64,000 bases of DNA from Microbacterium oxydans (GCF_000956405.1 NZ_JYIV01000030.1:1-64000); one strand, 5' to 3'; positions 54,047-61,917 are shown, counted from the stretch's first letter. Notes: generated by a model from the letters alone, not told the origin. Made by a program: numbers and translations.

Positions 54047-54880
54047 TCAGAAGGGCTCGGGAGCGACCAGTGGCGGGACACCCTGATGTCCCGTGACGAC
54101 CGCTCGCAGCCCCGCCGCTTCCAGTGCCGCTGCCACGTCTCTGATCGTCGCGGACACCACGGCCGTCCCGTGCAGCGGATGATGCCAGATACGGAGGGCG
54201 AGCATCCACCGGGTCGGGGAGACCGATGTGAATATCACGCCCGGATGCTCGCGAGTGTGCACTCCATCGGCCTCGCTCGCGGCGTGGGAGATGATCGACA
54301 CGACGTCATCGATATCGATCCCGTCAGCTCGTTCGACTCGGATGTCGAGGGTGCTGCGCCGCGCACCGTGGCGAGAGTCGTTGACCAGGACCCCGGTGAG
54401 GAGCGCGGCGTTCGGCACGTGCACTGTCCTGCCATCGACCGTCGAGAGGATGACCGAGCGGCCGTTGAGCTCCTGCACGACCCCGCGCAGCGGGCCGTCG
54501 GGCCCGTCGATCTCGATCTCCTCGCCGATCTTCACGGACTGGCGGGACTGGATCAGCACCCCTGCCGCGAAGTTGTCCGCGACGCCGCGGAGCACGAGGA
54601 CCAGCACGACGACCGCGATCGCGGTCATGGCCAGGAGTGGTTGGACATTCGCGCCGAGGAAGGCCAGCCCGACCCCGATCCCGATCAGCAGCAGCGAGTA
54701 CTGGGCGAACCGTTCGGCGAGCTGGGCCACGGAATCGGAGATGCCTGGCGCCCGCTTCGTCAGCTTGAGAACGCCTTTGCGCGCGAGACGGGAGAGCAGC
54801 CAACCGACCAGGACCGACAGGACTGCGAGCACGATCTGCCACGGCGAGAGGCCGTCAGGGAAGAGGGCGTCCAGACTCAC
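54047..54880 (-). CDS. Mechanosensitive channel (MscS family)
   Basis: A 277-residue small-conductance mechanosensitive channel. Three to four N-terminal helices, the pore-lining VLVLRGVADNFAAGVLIQ and the beta-domain segment IDGPDGPLRGVVQELNGRS are typical. I placed the start at the GTG at 54880, since the alternative ATG at 54964 lies inside the 17-base dyad. No clear ribosome site is visible for either. The channel should relieve osmotic pressure. Confidence 0.82.
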   Translation of the reverse strand: MSLDALFPDGLSPWQIVLAVLSVLVGWLLSRLARKGVLKLTKRAPGISDSVAQLAERFAQYSLLLIGIGVGLAFLGANVQPLLAMTAIAVVVLVLVLRGVADNFAAGVLIQSRQSVKIGEEIEIDGPDGPLRGVVQELNGRSVILSTVDGRTVHVPNAALLTGVLVNDSRHGARRSTLDIRVERADGIDIDDVVSIISHAASEADGVHTREHPGVIFTSVSPTRWMLALRIWHHPLHGTAVVSATIRDVAAALEAAGLRAVVTGHQGVPPLVAPEPF

Positions 54881-54960
54881 GGGCAGCGGCCGGTCGCTCG
54901 CAGGTTCATCCGCATCATTCGACCAGCATGCGATGCGAGGGCTCGTGGCGGAGCCGCTGC

Positions 54961-54977
54961 TCATCCACCAGGGGTGA
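54961..54977. promoter_or_regulatory. 17-base dyad TCATCC-N5-GGGTGA (MscS/LuxR intergenic)
   Basis: TCATCCACCAGGGGTGA, centred about 89 bases before the chosen MscS start and about 145 before the LuxR gene. It contains the CACCAGGGGTGA core of the 52840 repeat. A shorter relative, TCACCC followed by GGGGGATGG at 55060-55074, lies nearer the LuxR promoter. Confidence 0.5.
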
Positions 54978-55100
54978 TGCCGTGGGCCGTCGCGGGGCCG
55001 ATCGGCGGTGCGCGGACGTCCTCGTATGCGACGCGGCGCCGGGCGCGGGCAGGCAAAGATCACCCGGGGGATGGCCTTGAACGGGTGTTCGAGACGCCAC

Positions 55101-55106
55101 TAGCTT
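55101..55106 (+). promoter_or_regulatory. -10 box TAGCTT, leaderless LuxR regulator
   Basis: TAGCTT, seven bases, then ATG at 55114. Confidence 0.55.
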
Positions 55107-55113
55107 TGGTGCC

Positions 55114-57660
55114 ATGTCGCACCCCGTACGCTCGACGAGACCGGGACCCACGGTGCGATTCCGGCCGCCCACGCCTCAGCCGGGCGCGATCCGCCGGGCG
55201 CGCGTGAGTGCTGCGGTGGCGGAAGCCGTGGCGCGCCATCCGCTGACCGTGATCAGCGCTCCGAGCGGGTTCGGCAAGACGACGGCTGCCGCAGATTGGG
55301 CCTGTGATCTGGAGCAGGTCGCGTGGCTCGCGCTCAGCACGTTCGACTCAGATCCCGCCACGTTGACTCAGGGTGTCGTGAACGCGCTGGTCACCGGGGC
55401 GGAGCGTTCTGGACGCGCTCTGGCCCTCGACCGCGATCTGGAGGATCCGTATCGCGCCTACCAGGAGATCTGTCGGGCGCTGGAGGAGTCGGGTGAGCGT
55501 GTGCACCTCGTCGTCGACGACGCCCACCGCGCAGGAGAGGACTGGCGTGCAGGTCTCCTCGGGATGCTGGCCGAGCAGGCGCCGGAGAACCTGAGAGTGG
55601 TGCTGGTGGGGACGACCCTCCTGGAAGTCACTCTCTCTCGGCATCGATTGACGTATCCGGGGTCCTTCGTCGGGGCGGAGACCCTGAGCTTCACGGGCGA
55701 CGAGGTGCAGCAGCTGCTCGCCCGCGAAGGGGATGGTCTCTCCGCTGAGACGATCATGGACGAGACGCGCGGCTGGCCGATCGCCGTCCGGCTGATGATG
55801 ATCGGCGGGGCCAGGCCCGACTCCCGCGCGCAGAGCGCCTCGAGCTTTCTCGGCAGCTATGTGCGGGAGCACGTGCTGGGTGCCTTGCCTGCCGAGGTCG
55901 CCGACTTCGTTCTCGACGCGAGTACCTGCGCGGAGCTCACCCCGGAGCTGGCATCCGCGGTCACCGGCCGCGCGGATGCGCTGGCGATGCTGGAGACATG
56001 CGTGCGGCTCGGCCTCTTCCTCGACCGGTTCGAGGGTCCGCACGGCGCCGTGTACCGCTGGCACGCTGCACTCGCACGACGCTGCACGGAGATCCTGGCC
56101 ACGGATGCCGAGCGCGCTGCCGGGTGTCACCGCCGAGCGGCAGCCGCGCTCGACGCGACCGACCCGACGGCATCGATCGCGCACTCGCTCCAGGCTTCGG
56201 ACGTCGACGGTGCGCGAGAGACGCTCCTTCGCCATTGGGTGGCGCTCGTAGTCGGTGCCCGCGCCGACGAAGTCGAACAGACGGCGACGGACATGCTGCG
56301 ACGAGTCCCCGACGACGCTCAGGTGCTGTTGGTCCGCGCATGCGCGAGCGACGTGCTCGGGGACCACCGGGTGGCCAGGGAGCTCTTCCGTCGGGCCGAG
56401 GCGACCCTCGCAGCCGCAGGCACAGGAGAGGAGCCCGCCGTGCTGCAGATCGCACGCCTGTTCATCGCGGATGAGCGGGTAGAGGTGGCGAACGCGAGCG
56501 CCGAGGTGCGGCAGATGCTGCTCGAAGCGGACTCGACGAATCTCGGCGACCGCGCTGCGCTCAACTACCTTCTCGGGTGGACGGAGATCCGCCATCGCGG
56601 AAACCCGGCTATTCCTCTCGAGTACTTCTCCGCCGCGGCACGGGAGGCGGAGAGCTCGGGGGACCGCGAGCTGGCCAAGCGAGCGCTCGGGCACCTCGCC
56701 TTCGGGCAGACCTGGGCCGGACGCCTCGTCGACGCCCAGCAGACGCTGCGCACGCTCGAGAGCGCCGAGGGGGTCGGGCTGCCCTGGAGCACCTATGCCG
56801 GAGGCAGCGCGGCCGCGGCGGCCGGGTACGTCTCATACTGGTCCGGAGAACTCGACGCCGCGATCCGCGAGTTCGGCACCGTGGTCGACAACGGAAGCTC
56901 GGACCGTTCCTTCACGAGTGTGGCGCGCATGATGATCGCCTACGCGGCGGCGGAGACGGGGGACGTCGCAGCCTGCCGTCGTGCGGCGATCGGTGTCCAG
57001 GATATTCCCCTGGAGGTGGTCCACGGGATCTCGTGGCCGGCCTTCCGCGAGTCGTCGGTCGCCCTGCTCGAAGACGCCGTCGGGCGGCAGGACCGGGCGA
57101 TGCGGATCGCCCGGAAGTACATCCACTGCCCTGATCTGCCCGTCGTCAACGTCGCCCTTGCCGGTGTGCTCCGACGCGCCGGGGAGTATTCCGTCGCGTT
57201 GGAGATGCTGAGGTCGCTGCGCGCCTTCGGCGAGGTATCGTACGTGAAGGCGGCGACGCTGCTCACTGCCGCGCTGCTGCGGCGTCATGCCGGGTATCAC
57301 GACGAGGCGCACGAGCTGTGCGAGGCCGCTGTCGCTGTCGCCTCGGGGGAGAACATCCGTCTTCCGTTCGGTCCACGCGAGACCGCCGTGCGCAGACTCC
57401 TGGCCGAGCATGTGCATTTCGGGACGCAGTTCGAGGACTTCATCGGCCGATCGCTCGCGAGCGACACCGTCGGCTCACCGGTCGATGCGCTCTCCGAACG
57501 CGAGCGCGACGTGTTCCAGCAGCTGCAGACGGCGCGCACTCTGCAGGAGATCGCTCGTGAGCTCGCCGTTTCGATCAACACGGTGAAGACGCACCAGCGC
57601 GCCATCTACCGCAAGCTCGGTGTGTCGTCGCGTCGCGATGCAGTTCGGACGACGGTCTGA
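55114..57660 (+). CDS. ATPase-LuxR (MalT/STAND-type) transcriptional regulator
   Basis: An 848-residue regulator: a basic/proline-rich N-terminus, an ATPase domain with Walker A SAPSGFGKTTAAADW (about 50) and Walker B VHLVVDDAHRAG, a winged-helix and TPR-rich middle, and a C-terminal LuxR helix-turn-helix (LSERERDVFQQL, then VKTHQRAIYRKLGVSSRR). STAND proteins of this type turn on transcription when they bind an inducer. It is intact, unlike its paralogue at 44559. Its position between the MscS and DUF6325 genes and the nearby dyads make it the best candidate regulator of this region. CACCAGGGGTGA lies upstream of its own gene, so it may control itself. Confidence 0.88.
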   Translation: MSHPVRSTRPGPTVRFRPPTPQPGAIRRARVSAAVAEAVARHPLTVISAPSGFGKTTAAADWACDLEQVAWLALSTFDSDPATLTQGVVNALVTGAERSGRALALDRDLEDPYRAYQEICRALEESGERVHLVVDDAHRAGEDWRAGLLGMLAEQAPENLRVVLVGTTLLEVTLSRHRLTYPGSFVGAETLSFTGDEVQQLLAREGDGLSAETIMDETRGWPIAVRLMMIGGARPDSRAQSASSFLGSYVREHVLGALPAEVADFVLDASTCAELTPELASAVTGRADALAMLETCVRLGLFLDRFEGPHGAVYRWHAALARRCTEILATDAERAAGCHRRAAAALDATDPTASIAHSLQASDVDGARETLLRHWVALVVGARADEVEQTATDMLRRVPDDAQVLLVRACASDVLGDHRVARELFRRAEATLAAAGTGEEPAVLQIARLFIADERVEVANASAEVRQMLLEADSTNLGDRAALNYLLGWTEIRHRGNPAIPLEYFSAAAREAESSGDRELAKRALGHLAFGQTWAGRLVDAQQTLRTLESAEGVGLPWSTYAGGSAAAAAGYVSYWSGELDAAIREFGTVVDNGSSDRSFTSVARMMIAYAAAETGDVAACRRAAIGVQDIPLEVVHGISWPAFRESSVALLEDAVGRQDRAMRIARKYIHCPDLPVVNVALAGVLRRAGEYSVALEMLRSLRAFGEVSYVKAATLLTAALLRRHAGYHDEAHELCEAAVAVASGENIRLPFGPRETAVRRLLAEHVHFGTQFEDFIGRSLASDTVGSPVDALSERERDVFQQLQTARTLQEIARELAVSINTVKTHQRAIYRKLGVSSRRDAVRTTV

Positions 57661-57677
57661 TCAGGAGAGCTCAGCGC

Positions 57678-58124
57678 TCAGGTATGACGGAGCGCGGAGA
57701 AGAGGACGGCGTTCGCGACCGCGGCGGGGATCTGCTGCGTGGTGAGGATCCGGTCGGTCCGCCAGTCCAGGTCGCGGGCGAACCTCTCCACCCAGGCGAG
57801 CTCCACCAGGACAACGGCTGAGAGAGCGCCGATCGGGATCCGGGCCGCGAAGTGCCCGACGTCGTCCGCTCCGATGAGCCCGGGCATTCCCAGTGCCAGA
57901 CCGGCGAGTGTGAAGTCATCCCGATCCACCTCGACGAGGCGATGGGCGTCGTGATCGAGTCGCCGGATCATCACGAAGTCGAGCAGGCGGATCGCTCCGC
58001 TCTCCACCTGGCGCAGGAGCGCCTCGAGGACGTGGGAGCTGAGGCGGTCTTCCTCGAGGCGTACGACGACGAACTCCACGTCGCCGAGTGCCCGGAGGCT
58101 TGTCACATCGACCACCTCAGCCAC
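57678..58124 (-). CDS. DUF6325 family protein
   Basis: A 148-residue soluble protein with two alpha/beta modules. LGDVEFVVVRLEEDRLSSHV, GAIRLLDFVMIRRLDHDA and ALSAVVLVELAWVERFA match the second DUF6325 protein at 58684, but identity is limited. Function unknown; relatives resemble a membrane-potential-linked group of small proteins. It starts four bases after the SHOCT-domain stop and is part of that transcript. Confidence 0.78.
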   Translation of the reverse strand: MAEVVDVTSLRALGDVEFVVVRLEEDRLSSHVLEALLRQVESGAIRLLDFVMIRRLDHDAHRLVEVDRDDFTLAGLALGMPGLIGADDVGHFAARIPIGALSAVVLVELAWVERFARDLDWRTDRILTTQQIPAAVANAVLFSALRHT

Positions 58125-58128
58125 GACG

Positions 58129-58515
58129 TCAGCTCAGGGCGCGGGCCTTGATGGCCGAGAACTCGTCCTGCGTGATCGTGCCGGCGGCGAGGAGCTTCGA
58201 TGCCTTGTCGATCTCGTCGCTCGGACTCGACCCGGCGACGCTGCGGATGTAGGAGTCGGCCGCGTGCTGCTGTTCCCGGTACGCCGACGCACTGCGCTCG
58301 CCCATGCCTCGACCACGAGCGATCAGGTAGATGAGCGCCGTGAGGAAGGGGACGAAGATGAGGAAGATGATCCAGACGGCCTTCCACCAGCCGTTCAGCG
58401 TGTGGTCTCGGAACAGGTCGGCGACGATGTTGAAGAGCACCATCAGGTAGGAGACGAACACGAAGACCCAGAAGAACCACCAGATGATGTCCCAGAAGCT
58501 TTCCCAAATGGACAC
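58129..58515 (-). CDS. SHOCT-domain membrane protein with PLDc_N segment
   Basis: A 128-residue protein. Two hydrophobic helices (about 10-30 and 48-68; GWWKAVWIIFLIFVPFLTAL) resemble the N-terminal PLDc_N module. A C-terminal SHOCT domain (DEIDKASKLLAAGTITQDEF) follows. SHOCT proteins are common in actinobacteria and often attach a small oligomerising tail to envelope proteins; the function is not known. The GTG at 58515 has AAAGAGG before it. A 17-base dyad lies 80 bases upstream. Confidence 0.85.
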   Translation of the reverse strand: MSIWESFWDIIWWFFWVFVFVSYLMVLFNIVADLFRDHTLNGWWKAVWIIFLIFVPFLTALIYLIARGRGMGERSASAYREQQHAADSYIRSVAGSSPSDEIDKASKLLAAGTITQDEFSAIKARALS

Positions 58516-58586
58516 GTCGTACCTCTTTCGTTGAGTTGTTGCCTAGGGCGATGGTGCCAGCGAGGTCCGGAGCATGAGGAGTCCGC

Positions 58587-58603
58587 TCATCCTCCACGGG
58601 TGA
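58587..58603. promoter_or_regulatory. 17-base dyad TCATCC-N5-GGGTGA between divergent SHOCT and DUF6325 genes
   Basis: TCATCCTCCACGGGTGA, almost centred in the 168-base gap: about 80 bases before the SHOCT GTG and 89 before the DUF6325 ATG. It could control both directions. Confidence 0.5.
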
Positions 58604-58683
58604 GAGTGCTGCGTGTCTGCGATCCGGCGGTGCGAGCATGGAGCCCGATCACGGTCGGTGCGCGCCGTGAGAAGGGACTCTCC

Positions 58684-59118
58684 ATGAATGACTTCCGATT
58701 CGGCCCTGCCGAGTTCTATCTCGTCGGGTTCGAGGGAGCGCGTCCGGATCCGGCCACGTTCCGCGCCTTGAAGGATCTCGTCGACAGCGGGGTGGTGCGG
58801 CTGCTCGACTTCGTCGTGATCGCGAAGTCGGAGACCGGGAAGGTCGAGATCGTCGAGCTCGACGATCAGGACGGATCGCTCGGCCTGGATGACTTCGAGC
58901 CGATCGCGGCCGGCCTCGCCGGCGAGGAGGATGTCGAGTCGCTGGCAGCGTCGCTCGCACCGGGCCGGTCCGCTGCGCTCGTCGTGCTCGAGCTGACCTT
59001 CGCCCGCACCCTCGCGCAGAACTTCGCCGCCGCCGGTGGCGAGGTCCTGCGCACGGAGCGCGTGCCGGCCCCCGTGGTGAACGCGGTGATGGACATCCTC
59101 GACCAGGAAGGTGAATGA
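58684..59118 (+). CDS. DUF6325 family protein, second paralogue
   Basis: A 144-residue relative of the gene at 57678. FGPAEFYLVGFEGARPDPAT and VDSGVVRLLDFVVIAKSET are typical of DUF6325, and SAALVVLELTFARTLAQN is shared with the divergent copy. Function unknown. A GAAGGGA site lies about 7 bases before the ATG. The SHOCT gene follows directly. Confidence 0.85.
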   Translation: MNDFRFGPAEFYLVGFEGARPDPATFRALKDLVDSGVVRLLDFVVIAKSETGKVEIVELDDQDGSLGLDDFEPIAAGLAGEEDVESLAASLAPGRSAALVVLELTFARTLAQNFAAAGGEVLRTERVPAPVVNAVMDILDQEGE

Positions 59119-59119
59119 C

Positions 59120-59461
59120 ATGCCCTTGAGAAGATTCGGTCGCCCGGGGCTCATCGGCCTCGCGGCCAGGACCGCCGTGGTGGCGGGAACGGCGACTGCA
59201 ATCGGCGGCGCGATGTCTCGGCATCAGCAGCAGCGGGCGCAGGGCGAGTACGAGCAGCAGCAGTACGAGGCCGCGCAGCAGCAGGCGCAGATCGATGCCG
59301 CAGCTCAGGACGCGGCAACGCAGTACTCATCTCCTCCTCCGGCCGCACCGGCGCCGGCGGACGACCTGATCGCCAAGCTGCAGCAGCTCGCATCTCTGAA
59401 GGAGTCCGGCGTGCTCTCCGAGACCGAGTTCGCCGCAGCGAAGCAGAAGCTCCTGGGCTGA
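59120..59461 (+). CDS. SHOCT-domain protein, Gln/Ala-rich
   Basis: A 113-residue protein: a short hydrophobic helix (about 10-30), a Gln-rich central linker with many repeated Gln/Ala codons, then a SHOCT domain (DLIAKLQQLASLKESGVL). The ATG at 59120 has an AGGAAGG site; a GTG at 59111 would overlap the preceding stop and is less likely. Genes for DUF6325 and SHOCT are adjacent here as in the opposite-direction pair, but in reversed order. Confidence 0.85.
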   Translation: MPLRRFGRPGLIGLAARTAVVAGTATAIGGAMSRHQQQRAQGEYEQQQYEAAQQQAQIDAAAQDAATQYSSPPPAAPAPADDLIAKLQQLASLKESGVLSETEFAAAKQKLLG

Positions 59462-59504
59462 CGGATCTGACGCCGACGGAACGACTGCGGAGACGAGAGC
59501 GCGA

Positions 59505-60821
59505 ATGAGCGAACTGGACGACCTACGAGCTCGCGTCGAGCTCCTCGAGCAGGAGAACGCGGAGCTCAAGCAGCCGCGGCGACGTCCGGTGGGCAGGAGC
59601 ATCATCGCGGGCGTCGTCTTGGCTCTGGCCGTGCTGATGGCGCCGATCGCCGCGATGGGGACCTGGGCGCGCCTGCAGCTCGTGGACGCCGATCGTTTCG
59701 TCGCGACGTTCGCCCCTCTCGCTGCGGATCCAGACGTCCAGGACTTCGTCGCCGACCAGGTCGGTGACGCCATCCGGGAACAGGTCGACTTCGACGCCGT
59801 CGTGGGCGACGTCTTCGACGGCCTGCGTGGGCTCGACCTGCCACCCCGGGCCGTGTCGGCGCTCTCCCTGTTGGAAGCGCCGGCCGCCAGCGGGCTGAGC
59901 TCGCTCGTCGACGGAGTGGTCCACGACGTCGTCGCCTCCGATCAGTTCGCGGACATCTGGGCGCAATCGCTGCGTTTCACTCATGAACGTGCCGTCGCCA
60001 TCATGCAGAACAGCCCGGACACGGCGCTGCAACTCGCCGACGACGGTGTGCTGTCGATCGATCTCGGCGTCGTCGTCGATCGGGTCAAGGACGCTTTGAA
60101 GGATCGCGGCGTCGGATTCGCCGATCTCATCCCCGCGATCGACAGGTCTATTCCGATCGCTCACGCTGATGCGCTGGTCCTGGTCCGCACGCTCTATCAG
60201 GTGGCCGTCGCCGCCGGGTTCTGGCTGCCCTGGGTCGTGTTCGGGCTCGTGGTCGTCGGCATCCTGGTGGCGCGGAGTCGGCTTCGCGCGCTCTTCTGGA
60301 CGAGCGTGGGCTTCGCCGCCGCGTTCCTTCTTCTCGCGGGAGGGATGGGCATCGGCCGCACGTTCTTCATCGGTGCCGTCAGCCCGTCGATCATGACCGC
60401 GTCCGCCGCGCAGGCCCTGTTCGACCAGGTCACGTCACTCCTGAGCCCGACGATCGCCGCACTGGCCCTGGTCGGGGTGCTCGTCGCCGTGTGGGCGTGG
60501 ATCGCCGGACCCACCCGCGGCGCTGTCGGCACCCGCGGCGTGCTGGAGAGCGGGTTCGCGGCGACCAGGAACGCGTGGGAGCGACGCGGTCTGTCGACAG
60601 GGAGACTCGGCCTCGCCGTCGATCGCTTTCATGGGCCGATCGTCCTGGCGGGGATGGCGGTCGCCCTGCTCATCCTCATCACGTCCCGGCCGGTGACGTT
60701 CGGCACCGTCTGCGGGGTGACCATCGGGCTCATCGTGTTCATGGTCGTGGTGGAGCTGCTGCGTCGACCCGGGGAGGCGGGGAGTCGGGGAACACCGTCG
60801 CCCAGTCCTCCTTCACACTGA
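59505..60821 (+). CDS. Membrane protein with large extracytoplasmic domain
   Basis: A 438-residue protein not assigned to a named family. An N-terminal coiled coil (ELDDLRARVELLEQENAELK) precedes one membrane helix (about 33-50), then about 170 residues outside, with several acidic helices, then four more helices in the second half. Hydrophobic segments include WLPWVVFGLVVVGILVA. It lies 43 bases after the SHOCT gene. Its last 83 bases overlap the end of the HAD gene on the other strand. Confidence 0.75.
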   Translation: MSELDDLRARVELLEQENAELKQPRRRPVGRSIIAGVVLALAVLMAPIAAMGTWARLQLVDADRFVATFAPLAADPDVQDFVADQVGDAIREQVDFDAVVGDVFDGLRGLDLPPRAVSALSLLEAPAASGLSSLVDGVVHDVVASDQFADIWAQSLRFTHERAVAIMQNSPDTALQLADDGVLSIDLGVVVDRVKDALKDRGVGFADLIPAIDRSIPIAHADALVLVRTLYQVAVAAGFWLPWVVFGLVVVGILVARSRLRALFWTSVGFAAAFLLLAGGMGIGRTFFIGAVSPSIMTASAAQALFDQVTSLLSPTIAALALVGVLVAVWAWIAGPTRGAVGTRGVLESGFAATRNAWERRGLSTGRLGLAVDRFHGPIVLAGMAVALLILITSRPVTFGTVCGVTIGLIVFMVVVELLRRPGEAGSRGTPSPSPPSH

Positions 60822-61710
60822 CCACCGTGTAGCCCTTGTCGGGCGCGTCGGCGAGAGCCTGTTCCGCTCCCGCGTCATAGGGGATGTCGCCGCGTGACGG
60901 GTCATCGTGGTGGATCAGGATCGCGAGTCCTGGGCGGGGTCCGCGGCGGGCGAAGTCCATCATCGCCGTATCGCCGTTGGAGTTTCCGCCGACGAAGAGG
61001 GGGCGCCTGCCGATGCGGGTCCAGATGCGGATGGGTTTCTCCGGACCGTCGTCGAAGAAGGCGAGAGAGGAGGAGTACCGCACCGTCGCGTCCGCATCGT
61101 CCCATGTCAGGCCGAAGGCCGACCCGACCACGCGCTCCGGGGGTATCCCGTAGTTCGCCTGCGTCATGGGCCGCATGAAGTCGCGCTCGCCGCCGGAGAC
61201 GATGTAGCAGGTGAAGCCATGGTGCTCGAGGTATCGGAGCAGCTCGACCATGGGCTGGTAGACGGTCTCGGAGTAGGGGCGCTGGAGTGCCGGGTGCTGC
61301 GCTGTGCGATAGAACTCGGCCACGGATCGCGCATAGTCCTCGACGCTCATCCCGTCCGTGAGCCCGACCAGCGCCTGGATGATGATCGTCAGATCCGAGT
61401 CGTCGCCGCGGTAGTGCTTGTCGATCGCCGTGCCCAACCAGCCGTAGTCGCCACTCACTGCGGCGAGGTAGGGCTGACGCTCGGCGAGTTCCGGGGTGCG
61501 CTCGGCGGCGGTGCGCCACTGCTCCACGACATAGTGCAGTTGCGTGATCATGGGCTTCTCCGGCCACAGTGTCCCGTCGTTGTCGAACACCGCGATCCGC
61601 TCCTCGACGGGGACCGCGCCCGCACCCTCGGTGACGGAGGCGACGAACTCCTCGATGTGTGCCCGGGTGCGGGTGTCACGCCATGAGGGCAGGGAGGGGC
61701 GTCCGGTCAT
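60739..61710 (-). CDS. HAD superfamily hydrolase
   Basis: A 323-residue haloacid-dehalogenase-type phosphatase. Motif I is IAVFDNDGTLWPEKP (DxDGT), motif II FTCYIVSGGERDF, and motif IV FVGGNSNGDTAMMDFA. The inserted cap domain (TAAERTPELAERQPYLAA and after) is of the C1/C2-type large form. Substrate unknown. A GAGGA site precedes the ATG at 61710. Convergent with the membrane protein; the two coding ends overlap by 83 bases. Confidence 0.9.
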   Translation of the reverse strand: MTGRPSLPSWRDTRTRAHIEEFVASVTEGAGAVPVEERIAVFDNDGTLWPEKPMITQLHYVVEQWRTAAERTPELAERQPYLAAVSGDYGWLGTAIDKHYRGDDSDLTIIIQALVGLTDGMSVEDYARSVAEFYRTAQHPALQRPYSETVYQPMVELLRYLEHHGFTCYIVSGGERDFMRPMTQANYGIPPERVVGSAFGLTWDDADATVRYSSSLAFFDDGPEKPIRIWTRIGRRPLFVGGNSNGDTAMMDFARRGPRPGLAILIHHDDPSRGDIPYDAGAEQALADAPDKGYTVVSVKEDWATVFPDSPPPRVDAAAPPRP

Positions 61711-61786
61711 GTCTGATCCTCGCTTCTCGCCGAGTCTCGGCAGCGCGTCCAGGCTGTCATCTCGCTGTGGTCCCGAGAGCCGTTGA

Positions 61787-61803
61787 TCACCCCCGGCGGG
61801 TGA
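61787..61803. promoter_or_regulatory. 17-base dyad TCACCC-N5-GGGTGA before the HAD gene
   Basis: TCACCCCCGGCGGGTGA, centred about 85 bases before the HAD start. Its core ACCC-N5-GGGT resembles a CsoR operator, but the outer bases differ from the true copper sites at 61844 and 61879. Confidence 0.5.
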
Positions 61804-61834
61804 TGCATGGGGTCCGCGAGGGAGGGATCTCCGA

Positions 61835-61863
61835 TTGACGGGAATACCCCTGGAGGGTATAGG
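61835..61863 (+). promoter_or_regulatory. copZ promoter TTGACG-N17-TATAGG
   Basis: -35 TTGACG (61835-61840) and -10 TATAGG (61858-61863) are 17 bases apart. The first CsoR-like site fills the spacer and touches the -10, so a bound repressor would block RNA polymerase. Confidence 0.65.
61844..61860. promoter_or_regulatory. CsoR-type operator 1
   Basis: ATACCCCTGGAGGGTAT, the classic inverted repeat (ATACCC-N5-GGGTAT) of the copper-sensing CsoR family. Confidence 0.7.
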
Positions 61864-61878
61864 GTTGTCGAGAGGGAG

Positions 61879-61893
61879 TACCCCACCCGGGTA
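61879..61893. promoter_or_regulatory. CsoR-type operator 2
   Basis: TACCCCACCCGGGTA, centred 34 bases after operator 1, in the leader of copZ. It has the same TACCC-N5-GGGTA spacing. Confidence 0.5.
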
Positions 61894-61917
61894 TGTTCGA
61901 TCGAGAGAGGAACCGTC

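Noticed and set aside
54962..54964. ATG as start of the MscS gene
   Set aside because: It lies inside the dyad and has no ribosome site; the GTG at 54880 gives a normal-size protein. The ATG cannot be fully ruled out.
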